Origin: Neoarius graeffei
Lineage: Eukaryota; Chordata; Actinopteri; Siluriformes; Ariidae
Reading direction: 5' to 3'
Assembly (NCBI RefSeq): GCF_027579695.1
Contig: NC_083571.1
Location: 51,372,797 to 51,436,796, forward strand
Length of the DNA stretch: 64,000 nt
Shown here: one piece after another, positions 34,824 to 46,751 of the stretch
How the letters are laid out: each line of letters starts with the position of its first letter
Position numbering within the stretch: the stretch's first letter is position 1
Translations under genes and position numbers: made by a program
Notes under the pieces: generated by a model
The model's input: only the letters and a program-made list of their open reading frames with translations
Told to the model about the DNA's origin: nothing
Database searches by the model: none

Positions 34824-36394
34824 ACATGGCCTTGTCCCAACTTTTTTGAGATGTTGTCATGAAATTTAAAATCACCTAATTTTTCTCTTTAAATGATAAA
34901 TTTTCTCAGTTTAAACATTTGATATGTCATCTATGTTCTATTCTGAATAAAATATGGAATTTTGAAACTTCCACATCATTGCATTCCGTTTTTATTTACA
35001 ATTTGTACTTTGTCCCAGCTTTTTTTAAATCGGGGCTGTAGATATCGTAAGTATATCTTCATAAAAGATAGATTATCCTTAACATTTTGCATTCTGTGTC
35101 TTACTAAATTGTCTAATGAGGATCAAAGCAAACTTTTCCTCTCCTAATTTTTGTGAAAAGGTGGATTCTTAGTTCATTCAATCCTCAAATATACTCTTAA
35201 GTGGTGCATTTCCAGTGCCTGTGTATTTATTGTCCCTTTCCTCCATGGTTTATTTGCTTCAAATGATGACTGAGGGGAACCCGATTCAGGCCGCTGAGGG
35301 GAACCCGATTCAGGCCGCTGAGGAGAACAAGATTCGCCTCAGCAGAGATGGAAAGGTAAATCAAGTTCCAAATCTGGGAGATCAGCGGGTCTAGTTCCAA
35401 AGCTAGCTTCAGCTCAATCAGCTGATCTCTGGAGTAAACAATGCGAGCAGCATATCCGATGGGAAGTGGAAGTGAAAGTAGACCTTCCAACATGAAAAGT
35501 AAATAAAAACTCTCTCTACGACCAACTTTAGAGAGGGCATGGCTTCAAAAAGTTACTACAGTACTTTCAGAGGGGAAAAAAGGAAGAAAGTTGTATAAAA
35601 GTAAGAAAAAGACGCGAAACAAGCCAGAGCAACTGCAACAGGCTGCGTGCATGGTGCCTAATGCTGCCTAATGACAATACTTGTGGCAAAATTTGAAGTT
35701 CCAGAGGTTCTGAGACCACAAATTTCCAAATATTTTGAAGAGGTATATCCTCATGAAAGATAGATTTTCATCAGTGCAATCTGTATCTTTTTTGAAAGTG
35801 ACTGCTAGTTAACATCTTATTGTGCCACATTTGAGTCACTGTTTCATACTCGTTCCGTTGTCTGACAACAGTAACTGAAAAACAAACAGATTAAGACATT
35901 CTTCATAGAATTTTAAAAGTTATCTTGCTGCATCTAGAAAAGTTCTTTTCTTGATTTAACAACATCTAAAATAAAACAGACAGTAATCACTGTGGTATTT
36001 TTTTAAATTGTCTGCTCTTGTTATCTATTTTAGATAACTGAAAATAACCAGAATCAGTTCACTAGTCCAAGTGAAATGGATCCAGTTGTCAACAGTGGAA
36101 AGGTAAATTGCTTGTCACGTTGATATTGGATTGAAATGTATTGGCTCTTCTAGGACTGTGTAGATGTCAAAATGTGAATGTGAAATATTCTGCCACTAAA
36201 ACTGTTTCACAAAAAATTAATGTTGCCATAAAATTTTGCCATCAGTGTCAAAATCATCGCCTTGTGTGCACAACAGTATCCTCCTTGGACAAGTGCATTC
36301 AGTGCATAGGACCTGTATCCTCCTTCAAGTGGCTTGGCTATAAATGCAAAGGTGAGATATTCAGTGAATTTGTACAGTGTGCAGCTAAGGGCAG

Positions 36395-36970
36395 TGGGTG
36401 GATATACACTCATTTGGCAGTTCATTAACAAAACCTAGCTAAAACTAATGCAGTCTAATACAGCAGTCCTGCAGTAAATTCTCTTTCATGAAGGTTAGTG
36501 TTTTTGCTGAAACAGTTTTAGAGAGTTTCAACTGTGTGATTATTTTAGAGGACAGCATTTGTATTGTGCTGTATTGTGTTATACTGACAGGTGTTTATTA
36601 CTTTGCCTAATCCATTTACATCAACTAGTGCAGGGCCCGGTCAAAACGTGTCTTTTATCTCACTAATAGTTCAGCATTCAATTTGATAACTATCACCATC
36701 TAATTTCCATATTTCATGAAATTTCCATTTCCACAAATCTAAAAGGATTGTTGTGTCACATTGACTTGCCAGTGTATTAGGTACACCTAACTAAAACTAA
36801 TGAGGTATAACAGAACGGGCCTGTAATAAACCTCCCTTTGTGAGGATCAAAATACAGTTTTTATTGGATCTGTTTGACAGAGGTTTCTGTTTATTTTAAT
36901 GGTTATTTTAGAGGCTCTTGAACTCTACTGGTATACTGGGGTGTGTTCCTAATATTTTGTTAACCTTATT
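36395..36970. repeat. Two neighbouring copies of a TATTAGGTACACC repeat family
   Basis: A left copy (about 36395-36605) and a right copy (about 36766-36965) share 'cctaactaaaactaatg' type starts. The right copy ends near 'ggtgtgttcctaatatttt', the inverse of its start. A short DNA element is likely; class undetermined. Confidence 0.5.
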
Positions 36971-37384
36971 TAATATAAATGGGATGGACAAAATCTACCG
37001 CTATTAAACAGATTCATTAAAAACTTAACAGTGGGATCTGTGAGGTTGCCATGCTTGAGGTTTTCCTGAATCTACCTTTGAATTACTCTTATGCAAACAT
37101 TCATATCAATTATGTATCTCTTTAACAGTGATTTTTTTTTTTTTGCTGTTTTGTTTATTCCAAATTACTGCCAACTTAAATAGACCAACAGAGTTAAAAA
37201 TAATATATTCAAATGTGTTACAGTTTGTTCAGGCATCTGGCATAAATCCTGCCTCAGACAAATTACGAATGAGAACTTCCACCACCTGTCACAGGTGAGT
37301 ATCCACTTAAGGGTTCTTGAATTTCTAAACTGTCTATAAAGTGTCCATCACTAGCTAAAATAATTTGTTTTCTCAACATTTCAG

Positions 37385-40300
37385 GAGCAACAGCTTTCTA
37401 AGGCTACATCCACACGACAACGGCAACGAGATTTTTTTTTTTTTAATATCGCGTCCACATGGGCAACGGATCAGTAAAATTTCAGGTACATATGGCAACG
37501 CAACACTTGCTGAAAATGATGCAATACACATGCCACACCTCTAGGTGCGCTGTAAGACGGTCCCGTCGGAGACACCAGAACAATAGAAGAAGGGGTTTAC
37601 GCATGCGCATAAACCCCTTTTTCTGTAGCATCAGCCACTTAAAGTTTTGATTATTAATCAGTAGCGTAAAATAGTATCTATTGTCTAAGACACTTATTTA
37701 TATTTAATATTAAAACGTCTATGTAAATTAATACATAGAAAGCCTGGCCAGGCGCTGAACATTCTTCTGCCTTCACTTTAAGAGAAATTCAGGGCGAGCA
37801 TGAGCCTAGCTTCTTCCGTGTCACTCACCCTGTCACTGTCACACGCACACACCTTCTGCTCGTTTTTTGAATGGAGACGCGGAAAGAGGAATGAATGGGG
37901 ATAGATGGAAGCCGGTACGCCAACATTCTGATATCCTCCAGAATTCTTTAATGGTCCAGAATAAATTGAATGCTACACGTTGATGGATTACTTTGTTGTT
38001 CTACGCCCTTTTTGAGGAATGTATTGTCGGACTTAAACCAACATCTGAAGAGGTGAGATCGCTCCTTTTTTTTTCTCCTTTTTTTCCTTTTTATTTGTTG
38101 ACAACTCGCATCAAGTTCGTTACACTTCTACCCGGCGTGAAGCACTCACAGTCATGTGGTTGTGACATCATCGTAAACAAATCCGTTCTACTCATCCAGA
38201 TGAGTTCGCAACGGCACCGTTGCCAGATTTTTCCACTCTGGAACCCGTTCTCAAAAGATTTCATTTTGGGGCACCCAAAACGCCGGTGCCGTGTGGACGC
38301 CAGGTCGAAATGATAAACAATTTTATCAGATTCACCTGAATCCGTTGCCATGTGGACAGGGCCTAAATGTTCTGGGGATGAACCTCTGTCAGATCAGGAT
38401 AGCGCATCACATTCAGAACTGGATCACGTATCAGATGATCTTCGGAACGTGTTCTGATGAGGATTGCATACCAGACTCTGAGTCAGAAAATGAGGACAAT
38501 GAAGATTCAGATGCAAGCATCCCCTTTCTGCCTCATCAGATGAAAGCTAAACAGATTCACATAAAACCAGTAATACCAGATGATGGGACATCTTATGGGT
38601 CAGATACAAGCATCTCAGTTGTGCACAGCACAACTCTTGAAGATCACATGGTTTTCAGTGCTGCTGAAACATCAGAATCATCAAATTCTATCAAAAAGTT
38701 ATCAAAGGAAAAGCCACAGGATTGAGCAGAGCGTAATAACCAAGAATCAGCATATCTGACAAGTAATAGAAATTACTGTTACATTTGTGGTAAGCCACAA
38801 AGTAAGATTTCCCACCACTTGAAAACACACACTACACATGCTGAAATTGTACATGCTTTTACACTCCCTGAATGCTCAAAAGAGCGTAAAATATTATTAG
38901 AGAAAATGAGGAATAAGGGAAACTTTAAACATAACACTGCAGTTTTACAAGGTGGAACGGGATCACTGAAAGTGAAGAGAAGACCAAAGGCTAAAGCAGT
39001 GGGAGGAAGGTTTATTCACTGTATACACTGCCAAGGGATGTACCTTCGGAAAGAGCTCTGGAGACATGTCCGCAGATGCCCCTGCAAGCCAGAAAATGAA
39101 GATTTGACTAAAGAACCTGGGAGAACCAAAGTACTGGGTTTGGCTGCTGCTCTAGAGTCTGCATCCTGTCATCAGATCTCAAGTGGAGTGTGGAAGCTCC
39201 TCACTGCCATGAAACAGGATGAGGTTGCTTCAGTTGTGCGAAATGACTTTTCTGTTATTCAGTTTGCCCAGTCACTGTACAACAAACAGGGACAAGACCC
39301 TACAAAGTATGAATACATGTGACAGAAGCTCCGTGAAGTTGGGCGTTTGTTGCTATGTCTGCGCACAGAATTCTCAGTTCATAACGTGGAAGAGGCTGTT
39401 AAACCTGCTAACTTCCAGAGAGTTGTGCAAGCAGTGAAGAAAGTTTCAGGTTTTGATGAGGAAAAACATTCCTACACAACAAAAAGCCTTGCACTGAAAT
39501 TAGGACATACACTACACAAACTCTGTGACATCATCCATTGTCGGGCCCTCATGGCAGAAGATGAAGAACTGATCAAGTCCACTGATGTATTCAAGAAATT
39601 GTACAGTTCCAAGTGGTCCGAGTTGGTGTCTCACAGTGCCTTGAACACACTGAGCGATGCAAAGTACAACAAGCCATCAACATTACCCTTCACTGAAGAT
39701 GTTCAGATTCTTCACCGGTACCTTAAGGAAGCTGCAGAAAGTGCCTTTTGCAACTTGAAGGAGGAAGCCACTGCTCAGAACTACGCTCAACTTGCAAAAG
39801 TTACACTTGCTCAAATCATTGTGTTCAATCGGAGACGTGCTGGGGAAGTTTCAAAAATGCGCCTCAGAAGTTTTTATGAAAGAGACAACACAAAGCTCCA
39901 TGAAGATGTTGCCATGGGGTTGTCAAAGACACTGCAACTATTTCAGCCGTGTCAAAATCATGGGAAAAAGGGGAAGAAAGGTTGCAGTTCTGCTCACCCC
40001 AAGCATGGTGGATGCTCTCTCACTACTGACCAGTAAAAGGACTGAGTGTGGTGTTTGTGAGACAAATGTCTTCCTGTTTGCAAGACCCAAATCAGTGACC
40101 AATTACAGAGGACAAGATTGTTTGCGTGTTCATGCAAACCAGTGTGGGGCAAAGCACCCTGAGCGCCTGAGGTCGACACAACTTCGGAAACATGTGGCCA
40201 CACTCTCAAGTCCTTAATTTAAAAAATAACGAACTTGACCAGGTTGCAGATTTCCTGGGTCACGACATCCGTGTTCACCGCGATTTCTACAGATTACCAG

Positions 40301-40405
40301 TTCCCACAACACAGCTGGCCAAGATTTCCAAGCTGCTTTTGTCAGTGGAGAAAGGACATCTTTCCAGCCTGCAGGGGAAATCACTGGATGAGATTGAAAT
40401 TGAAG
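37385..40405 (+). pseudogene. Zinc-binding and tyrosine-recombinase domains of the SET-recombinase unit
   Basis: The exon begins at 37385 and is split at once by a Harbinger-like MITE (37402-38363). It then encodes an acidic stretch (SDEDCIPDSESENEDNED), CYICGKPQSKISHHLKTH and IHCIHCQGMYLRKELWRHV (two zinc-like motifs), and a recombinase core. That core has an RRRAGEVSKMRL box-I arginine, LRSTQLRKHVAT box II and LGHDIRVHRDFYRLP with the GH and probable nucleophilic Tyr. Breaks: a frameshift near 38450, a TGA at 39320-39322 (probably from an Arg codon), a slip near 39947 and a one-base loss near 40207. It ends at donor 40405|GT. Confidence 0.7.
37402..38363. mobile_element. Harbinger-like MITE with TAA duplication, inserted in an exon
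   Basis: GGCTACATCCACACGACAAC at the left is partnered by GTTGCCATGTGGACAGGGCC at the right. TAA is duplicated at 37399-37401 and 38364-38366. It is 962 bp with no transposase, and interrupts the recombinase-unit exon 14 bases after its splice acceptor. Confidence 0.8.
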
Positions 40406-40936
40406 GTTTGTGCAGAAATTAGCGCTTGCAGATATTTTCTGAGAATATTTATTTGTTTTTTTCTGAATATTAATTTAGAGGCACATGGATGCTTTAGAAC
40501 AGTGATCACCAAACTTTTCCAAGCAAACAAAAGGTCCAAATAAAAGCCAAAGTCTACAGCTCAGAAATACAAACATAAAAGCCTATAATAAGATTGGGCA
40601 AAAATTCAACATTATGGTTTAATGGCTCTCAGTTGTATTGTGTTAACAGCATCATACTGTGTAATAATTTTACTAATGTTATTGTTATCCAGATTAATAT
40701 TTCAATTGTAATGACCCAAATTATAGAGCCATCGAAGTCCTGATATTTTTATGATGTTAATCTGTGTGCACAAATGATTAAATCCTATCTTGTCCACACA
40801 ACATAATGACAGGTCAATCACAAGTGGACAACATTACGTATACTACATAGATTGGGCTAAAATACTATTGCCAATATTAAGTTATGAATTTTTTTGCTAA
40901 GCTGTTCATGTGAATTGTACTAATGCCATTTCCTAG

Positions 40937-42418
40937 ACGAAATTCCATTCAGTGACACTGACGCCAAGGAAGTGAGAGCGAATCCGATGACAGTGGCACA
41001 GCATTCACGGCATCAGAGTGTGGGACTAGTGAACCTGTGGATGCTCCCTCACACTCTATCACAGAGCAAGTCCATGACATGAGTGATTTTGGTAAGTTAC
41101 CTCACTTTATAGTTGTGTTTCTGTTGATAATTTTTTGCTCATTAAAAAAACTTTTGTCAAATTATGTGTTTGGCAGGAACAGTGTCATCTGTTACATCGA
41201 CAGTAACTGAGACTGTCCCTCTGTCTGAAGGTAAGGCAAGTTTGATTGTAAAGCACCTTTACAGAAGACACAAAAAGATAATATTAAAAGCAAAATGCAA
41301 ATAGAAATTGCAAAAAGGATAAAAGATAAAAATAATGTAAAATGGAATAAATATAGGACTAGAAAACAATATTGCAGTTTCAGTACAGTGTATGATATAT
41401 ATATACAGTATATGGGTGCCCCAATTGTCTTCTACTTAAAACACATCACAATACAGCCTCCTAAACTAAAATTTTAATTTAATTTGAAAAAAAAAAAAAA
41501 GGCAGTAGCAAACCACACCACATCTGTACAACAAGTGATCCCAATTAATAAAGTAGATGACTGTCAAACTGTCAAAAAAGATTTTGGCACTTTAGATGTT
41601 TAGGTTCTTATCCATCATGCAGTACCATCAGTGAGGTGTCTTGTATGACAGCAGCCCCAAACATACAGCCAGATTCATAAAGCATCATCAATCTGGGATT
41701 ACATGACGAGACACAGTGCAGAGACACAGCTGTGCAACTTCTAGAGGTACCTGAAAACTGTGTGCAGGTGTACTAAGGAGAACTGATGCTGCTGTAGTGG
41801 TGCCAGAGATTGGTTTATAGGTCTTTTTCTGCTTACTGCACCTTGTATAGAATTAAGTGTTGAATTAAAAACTACATGCTATGCATTGTTTTTGAAAGCA
41901 TCCTCACTGTACTTTAAGAGCTTTGTACAGTGCTTAATGTACAGTACTTGTATACCTTAAAGTCAGCTGCAGCTAATATGAAGACAGCCACATCTAGGTG
42001 TAAAATCAATAAAGTGAGTAGTCAACTGAAAATTAAAAATAAAAAAAATCACAGAAACAAGTTAACAGAAATCTGTGGCATTAGTTCAACTAAGGTTGTG
42101 ATTGCTCCAACTGGCCAACTCATTGTGTTTTGTGTGATATTTTTTCACTTTGTGTATTTACCAGGACAAGACACTGGTCAAGAACATGAGTCCAGAAGAT
42201 TGCCAAAGAAACCGTGGTCTAAGGCTGAGGTTGCTGCAGTCATGCGGTATTTCAGGGATCACATAAGTAAAGGAAAACTGGCCACAAAAAACGAATGTAG
42301 TCATTGTAAGCTGGCAGAAGACCCTGTTTTAGAACAACAAACAGTGCAAAATATAAGGGACTTTGTCAGAAACCGAGGAATAGCTGCAAAGAGGCAGTCA
42401 CAGAAACAAAAGCTGTAA
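40937..42418 (+). pseudogene. C-terminal exons of the SET-recombinase unit
   Basis: Three exons, 40937-41091, 41177-41230 and 42165-42418, with GT/AG borders in phase 1, encode an acidic/Ser-rich stretch and then KKPWSKAEVAAVMRYFRD, ECSHCKLAEDPVLEQ and NIRDFVRNRGIAAKRQ up to a TAA at 42416. I recall this last module as a conserved C-terminus of fish proteins with the recombinase-like domain; its function is unknown. A single slip near 40972 breaks the frame of the first exon. Confidence 0.6.
41231..42164. other. Intron; no other feature
   Basis: AT-rich sequence between the last two exons, with an A-run at 41487-41500. No repeat family recognised. Confidence 0.5.
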
Positions 42419-43943
42419 CTCCACTGGGAATCCACTCTGGGTTTTTTGTATACATGTTGTGATTATGTTGATGGAGTCACTCATTTTATAAATCCATCTG
42501 TTTCCAACATGGGTTTTCTAAATTAGTTAAGGATCTGATTTTCATTGGAAAACTTGTGGGTTTTAAAAGGTTTTGTTGTGTAGCTGTTAGTCACTATCAC
42601 TCCCTAACAAAATGATGTTTCTGCATCAAACAAATACACCTTTAAAATGAAACTGCTTGACTTTGGCAATTGGCTGTATGAAAAATTTCCATATGTAGCC
42701 GGATAACTTTTAAATGTTCATGCAAAAGGGCAGTCAAAAACTACTGCTGTAAACATATAGTTTGTTCTTTTTGTTGGGGTTGTGTTGATGCCTTAAGGTT
42801 TTATCAACCTTTGCATCCATTGTTCTAAAATGGGTCTTTGCAAGTTCGATAATAATGGGGTATTGGCAGGAAAGTTAATGTGAGCGTTCAAAGTTGTGAC
42901 TGTGGTTGACTGTCTGTGTAACTACAGTTCAGTTTAACGTTCATTTTAACATAATTCAATTGGCATTGCAAAAACATCATATATGCAGCCAGATAATTAA
43001 TAGAATTACAAAGTGCAGTTATTTTTATACATATTTTTGTTTATATGCTGATACATTTTAGTGTATACGTGCTGAATATTTCAAGTTTAAGAGCACTTTA
43101 TAGTTAATAAAATAACTGTTCCAGTAATGCTTTGTGCTGTCAGGTGTGTGTATTTATGTTAATGATCAGCTATTTAAAAGTGATGTCACTGTCCCTTTAA
43201 AGACCCAAAAGTGTTTTGTTTTGTCCTCATAAGTCACACATTTGTCAAAAAGAGAACTGTCGGCATAAACCACAATACGATTGGGGTGCTGTGTATGAAG
43301 TTGTGTAGCTCGTACGTGAATGCTGAAGTGACCTAAATTTTTTTTCAGATTTTTTGCAATGTTTTAATCCAACTCCCAATTGCTCTAGGACCTCAGGAAA
43401 GGGTAGTCCATGTAAACCACCACCGGGCCTGTGCAGAGAAAAAGTCCGTCTAATCCATATAAACCCGTGTGTGTGTGTGTTTATTTCCAAAGAGGAATCA
43501 GTTCCGCAAATCTTGTGTGTATTGACTCCAAAGAGTTCAGTTCCTCAAACAAGTGTGTGCGTACTGATTCCAAAATTTCAGTTCCTTGAACATGGACAGG
43601 ATGTACTCTTATGACTATTCTACCTGTTGTAGAGTCAACAGTATGAATACGCTTATCTGATATCTTGATGAACGAATCAACAAGTCAGGTTCCTTCTCTG
43701 GGACAGGTGGCACGGTTGGCCACACCTCTTCCATGATCGTCCAGTCTCACTGGGCTGGGCTCACCATCTTGGATCCAAATTCTATCTAGTCATTGAAAAA
43801 ACCAATCAGAGTTCCAATGACTGAAAAACTCAACAAAACTGCTTCACCTTCATGCTCACAGCTGAATTTCTGGCAGAGGGTAAACTGAGAAGTACAGCGA
43901 AATGAAAATAATTTAATTTATGTTCTTTATAATTTCATTACAG
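42419..43943. other. 3' flank of the recombinase unit; no gene seen
   Basis: AT-rich DNA that may include the 3' UTR. At 43468-43600 three imperfect units of about 50 bp (tgtgtgt...actccaaag..tcagttcct) form a minisatellite. Confidence 0.5.
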
Positions 43944-44318
43944 AAACCAGGAGCTGATTAAAGGCATGTTCACGGGAAAAAAGATTCAAGTGGAAGAGAG
44001 AGTGCAGAGGAAGCGCATACTTGAAAGATGCTCTACTCTGAGATGCATAATGTGCCCTCTATAGGAAGTTGCATACCACTACATCTATATTAGTCGCCCT
44101 ATTGTCATAGGGGTTACAGAATTCACAGAACTGTTGATGGTAACAATACCAAAGGTGAGGAATACCCTAGAATCCAAAGAGAATAGAACGATGGCATTAA
44201 TTGTACATGCATCTAAGATCATGCTGCGTATATTGAAAAGAAGGGCAGAAACAAAAGCAATGAGTTACATCGGGATGACAGTTTGGGTTCAAGAAAGGAT
44301 GTGGGACTTGAGAAGTAA
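43944..44318 (+). pseudogene. LINE pol fragment, upstream half of a split element
   Basis: The 3' portion (44134-44328 frame) ends RILKRRAETKAMSYIG and RMWDLRSNR, matching the region before the RT palm of RTE-like elements. The palm follows at 50724 after the gypsy insertion; TAGGT is duplicated at the junctions. Family placement of the first 200 bp is uncertain. Confidence 0.5.
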
Positions 44319-44323
44319 TAGGT

Positions 44324-44626
44324 TGTAGCAGTTCATAGGGGTGGAGCACAGAAAAGACGGCAGGCCAGAATTAAGTTCAACAAGAAAACTCTTTATTTAG
44401 TACTTTTCAGTAACGATATTCACTCTCTCTCACACACACACGAGTCGTCAGGTCAGGGAGAGAGCTTCCTTCCTCTGCTCTCTCTCTCCTTATATAGGGC
44501 GCGGTCACTGGGGAAGAGACACAAACATAGATTAACCAACATCAGGTGCAGTGATTCTGCCACTTACCTTCCCTGACTCCGCCCTCCGGTCACAGACCGA
44601 TGCTTGACCACGCCCCCGCTGCCACA
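44324..44626 (-). repeat. 3' LTR of the Gmr1-like element
   Basis: 303 bp, TGTAGCAG...GCCACA. A minus-strand TATA box (CTATATAAGG) lies near 44492-44501. On the internal side, a purine-rich GGGCGGTGGGGGGTA (minus strand, 44627-44641) is the likely polypurine tract. Confidence 0.9.
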
Positions 44627-44639
44627 TACCCCCCACCGC

Positions 44640-46174
44640 CCGACTCAGGCCGGGCAGCTGTCCGGCCTGCAGCTGACTCCCCCCCCGATGGGAGAGGAAG
44701 TCCGCCACAACCATCTGCGCCCCTGGCCTGTGGACCACCTTGAAGTTAAAGGGCTGGAGTGCCAGATACCAACGGGTCATCCACACATTGGCATCCTTCA
44801 TGCGGTGGAGCCACTGGAGGGGCGCGTGGTCTGAACAGAGGGTGAAAGAGCACCCCAGGAGGTAGTAGTGGAGGGCGAGGACCACCCACTTGATCACCAG
44901 GCACTCCTTTTCAATGCTGCTGTAGCACCCCTCACGCACAAACAGCTTCCTGCTTATGTACAAGACGGGGCGGTCCTCCACCTCCTGGGACAGAACGGCC
45001 CCCAGCCCTCTGTCCAACGCGTCCGTCTGCAATGTAAAGGGGAGAGAAAAGTCAGGGGAGTGTAACAGTGGCCCCCCGCACAGTGTAGCCTTCTCCTCAG
45101 AGAAAGCCCACTGGCATTGCTCCGTCCACTGGACCGGATCTGGTGCCCCCTTTTTAGTCAGATCAGTCAGCGGGCTGGTGACATCCGAATAATTAGGTAT
45201 AAACCTACGATAGTAGCCAGCCAGCCCCAGGAACTGTCTCACCTGCTTTTTGGTCTTGGGCCTTGGGCAGGCCACAATTGCTGCTGTCTTGTTAATTTGG
45301 GGACGCACCTGCCCGTTGCCCAAGTGGAAGCCCAGATACCGTGCTTCCACCCACCCAATCGCACACTTCTTCGGGTTGGCTGTGAGACCCGCCTGTCTCA
45401 GCGACCTAAGGATGGCCCTCAGGTGTTGCAGGTGCCGCTGCCAGTCATTACTATAAATAATGATGTCGTCTAGGTACGCGGCGGCATAGGTGGTGTGGGG
45501 GTGGAGGACCCTATCCATCAGTCACTGAAACGTAGCGGGCGCCCCAAACAGCCCAAAAGGAAGTGTGACAAACTGGTGTAAGCCGAACGGTGTGGAAAAG
45601 GCCATTTTTTTTCTCGGGATAATGGAGTCAAGGGGATCTGCCAATGACCCTTTGTCAAATCCAGTGTTGAGTAAAAGCAAGCCGTGCCTAGTTGATCAAG
45701 TAACTCATCAATACGAGGCATTGGGTACGCGTCGAATTTAGACACCGCGTTGACTTTTCTATAGTCCACACAGAACCGGACCGACCCGTCGGTCTTGGGT
45801 ACCAAGACCACTGGGCTGCTCCAGTCACTGTGGGACTCCTCGACGATGCCCCTTTCGAGCATGGCCTTGAGTTCTTCCCGAACCACTTTTTTCTTGTGTT
45901 CAGGTAACCTGTAAGGGTCGGTGCGGCCGGGCAGGGGTGAGAACACGTCCGAAAACTCGGTCTGCAACTGGGCGACCTCCACAAGTTGGGTCGGGGAGAG
46001 GTGGTCTCCACAGGGGACCGGAGAGGTACGCGATGCCAGTGTTCCCTTTTGAATCTCTGGCCCCAGCTCCGCCTTCTCCGGAACCACTGACACCAACGCC
46101 ACGGGGACCTCCTCATTCCAGAGTTTGAGCAGATTGAGGTGGTAAATCTGTAGCGCCCCACCCTGTCCCTTCAC
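44640..46174 (-). pseudogene. Gypsy RT and RNase H
   Basis: Frame 46174-45518 encodes a linker (YHLNLLKLWNEEVP), an aspartate-rich approach (TEFSDVFSPLPGRTD) and RT blocks SDWSSPVVLVPKTDGS, RFCVDYRKVNAVSKFD and YSTLDLTKGHWQIPL. A slip near 45605 and a TGA at about 45523 follow. Frame 45518-44532 then gives AAYLDDIIIYSND (YLDD catalytic motif), FLGLAGYYRRFIPNYS and RNase H blocks LQTDALDRGLGAVLSQ and SSIEKECLVIKW. The enzyme is recognisable along its whole length but broken. Confidence 0.9.
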
Positions 46175-46751
46175 CTCACCTTGTAGTCAACGTCCCCGAC
46201 TCGCCGTGTGACCTCAAAGGGTCTTTGCCACTTGGCGATTAATTTGGAGCTCGATGTGGGCAACAGTACAAGAACTTTATCTCCCGGTGCGAACTCCCTA
46301 AGGCGCATACCCCTGTCGTACAGGCGGGTTTGCCGTTCTTGGGCCTGCCGCAAATTCTCCTGGGTTAGGTGTGTGAGTGTGTGGAGTTTTGCATGCAGGT
46401 CCATAACATATTGAATTTGATTTTTACTGGGTGAAGGTCCCTCCTCCCAATTTTCTCGCAGCACATCTAGAATGCTGCGTGGCTTACGCCCATATAACAA
46501 TTCAAATGGGGAGAACCCCGTAGAGGCTTGGGGGACCTCTCGCACTGCAAATAACAAGGGTTCGAGACATTTATCCTAATTACGTGCATACTCACTTATG
46601 AATTTTTTAATTATATTCTTGAGGGTGTGATTGAACCGTTAAACTAAACCGTCCGTTTGTGGGTGATAAACGCTGGTGCAGATCGGCTTAATAACCCATA
46701 TAGTTCGTTCAGTGAACGTGACATAAACGAGGTGCCTTGGTCAGTCAGAAT

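Larger units (their letters stand above)
31847..35038 (+). mobile_element. Tc1 element, TA-flanked, split by a hAT
   Basis: The left end CAACCCCGATTCCAAAAAAG and the right end (AAATCGGGGCTG) are inverted partners, with TA at 31845-31846 and 35039-35040. Inner inverted sequence 'gggacaaagtacaaattg' extends the repeat. It lies in an intron of the SET-recombinase unit. Removing the hAT (32873-34464) restores a transposase frame. Confidence 0.9.
30426..35355 (+). repeat. Tandem duplication containing one exon
   Basis: The block 'gttggggacccagtcact' through 'gatgatgactgaggggaac' occurs at about 30426-31393 and again, around the Tc1 insertion, at about 31796-35355. Intron sequence such as 'gatcaaagcaaacttttcct' matches closely. 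The MITE is only in the first copy and the Tc1 only in the second, so both came after the duplication. Confidence 0.85.
29927..37294 (+). pseudogene. Linker exons between SET domain and recombinase
   Basis: Six small exons keep frame and splice signals: 29927-30076 (150 bp), 30353-30424 (72), 31304-31393 (90), 35263-35355 (93), 36034-36102 (69) and 37224-37294 (71). They encode a Ser/Thr/Glu/Gln-rich, probably disordered linker. Exons at 31304 and 35263 are duplicates (MMTEGNQIQ and MMTEGNPIQ). The second lost its acceptor AG (now CAA) and would be skipped. The 24-bp unit coding EGNQIQTA is repeated within them. Introns have collected a MITE, microsatellites, a Tc1 and a hAT. Confidence 0.6.
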
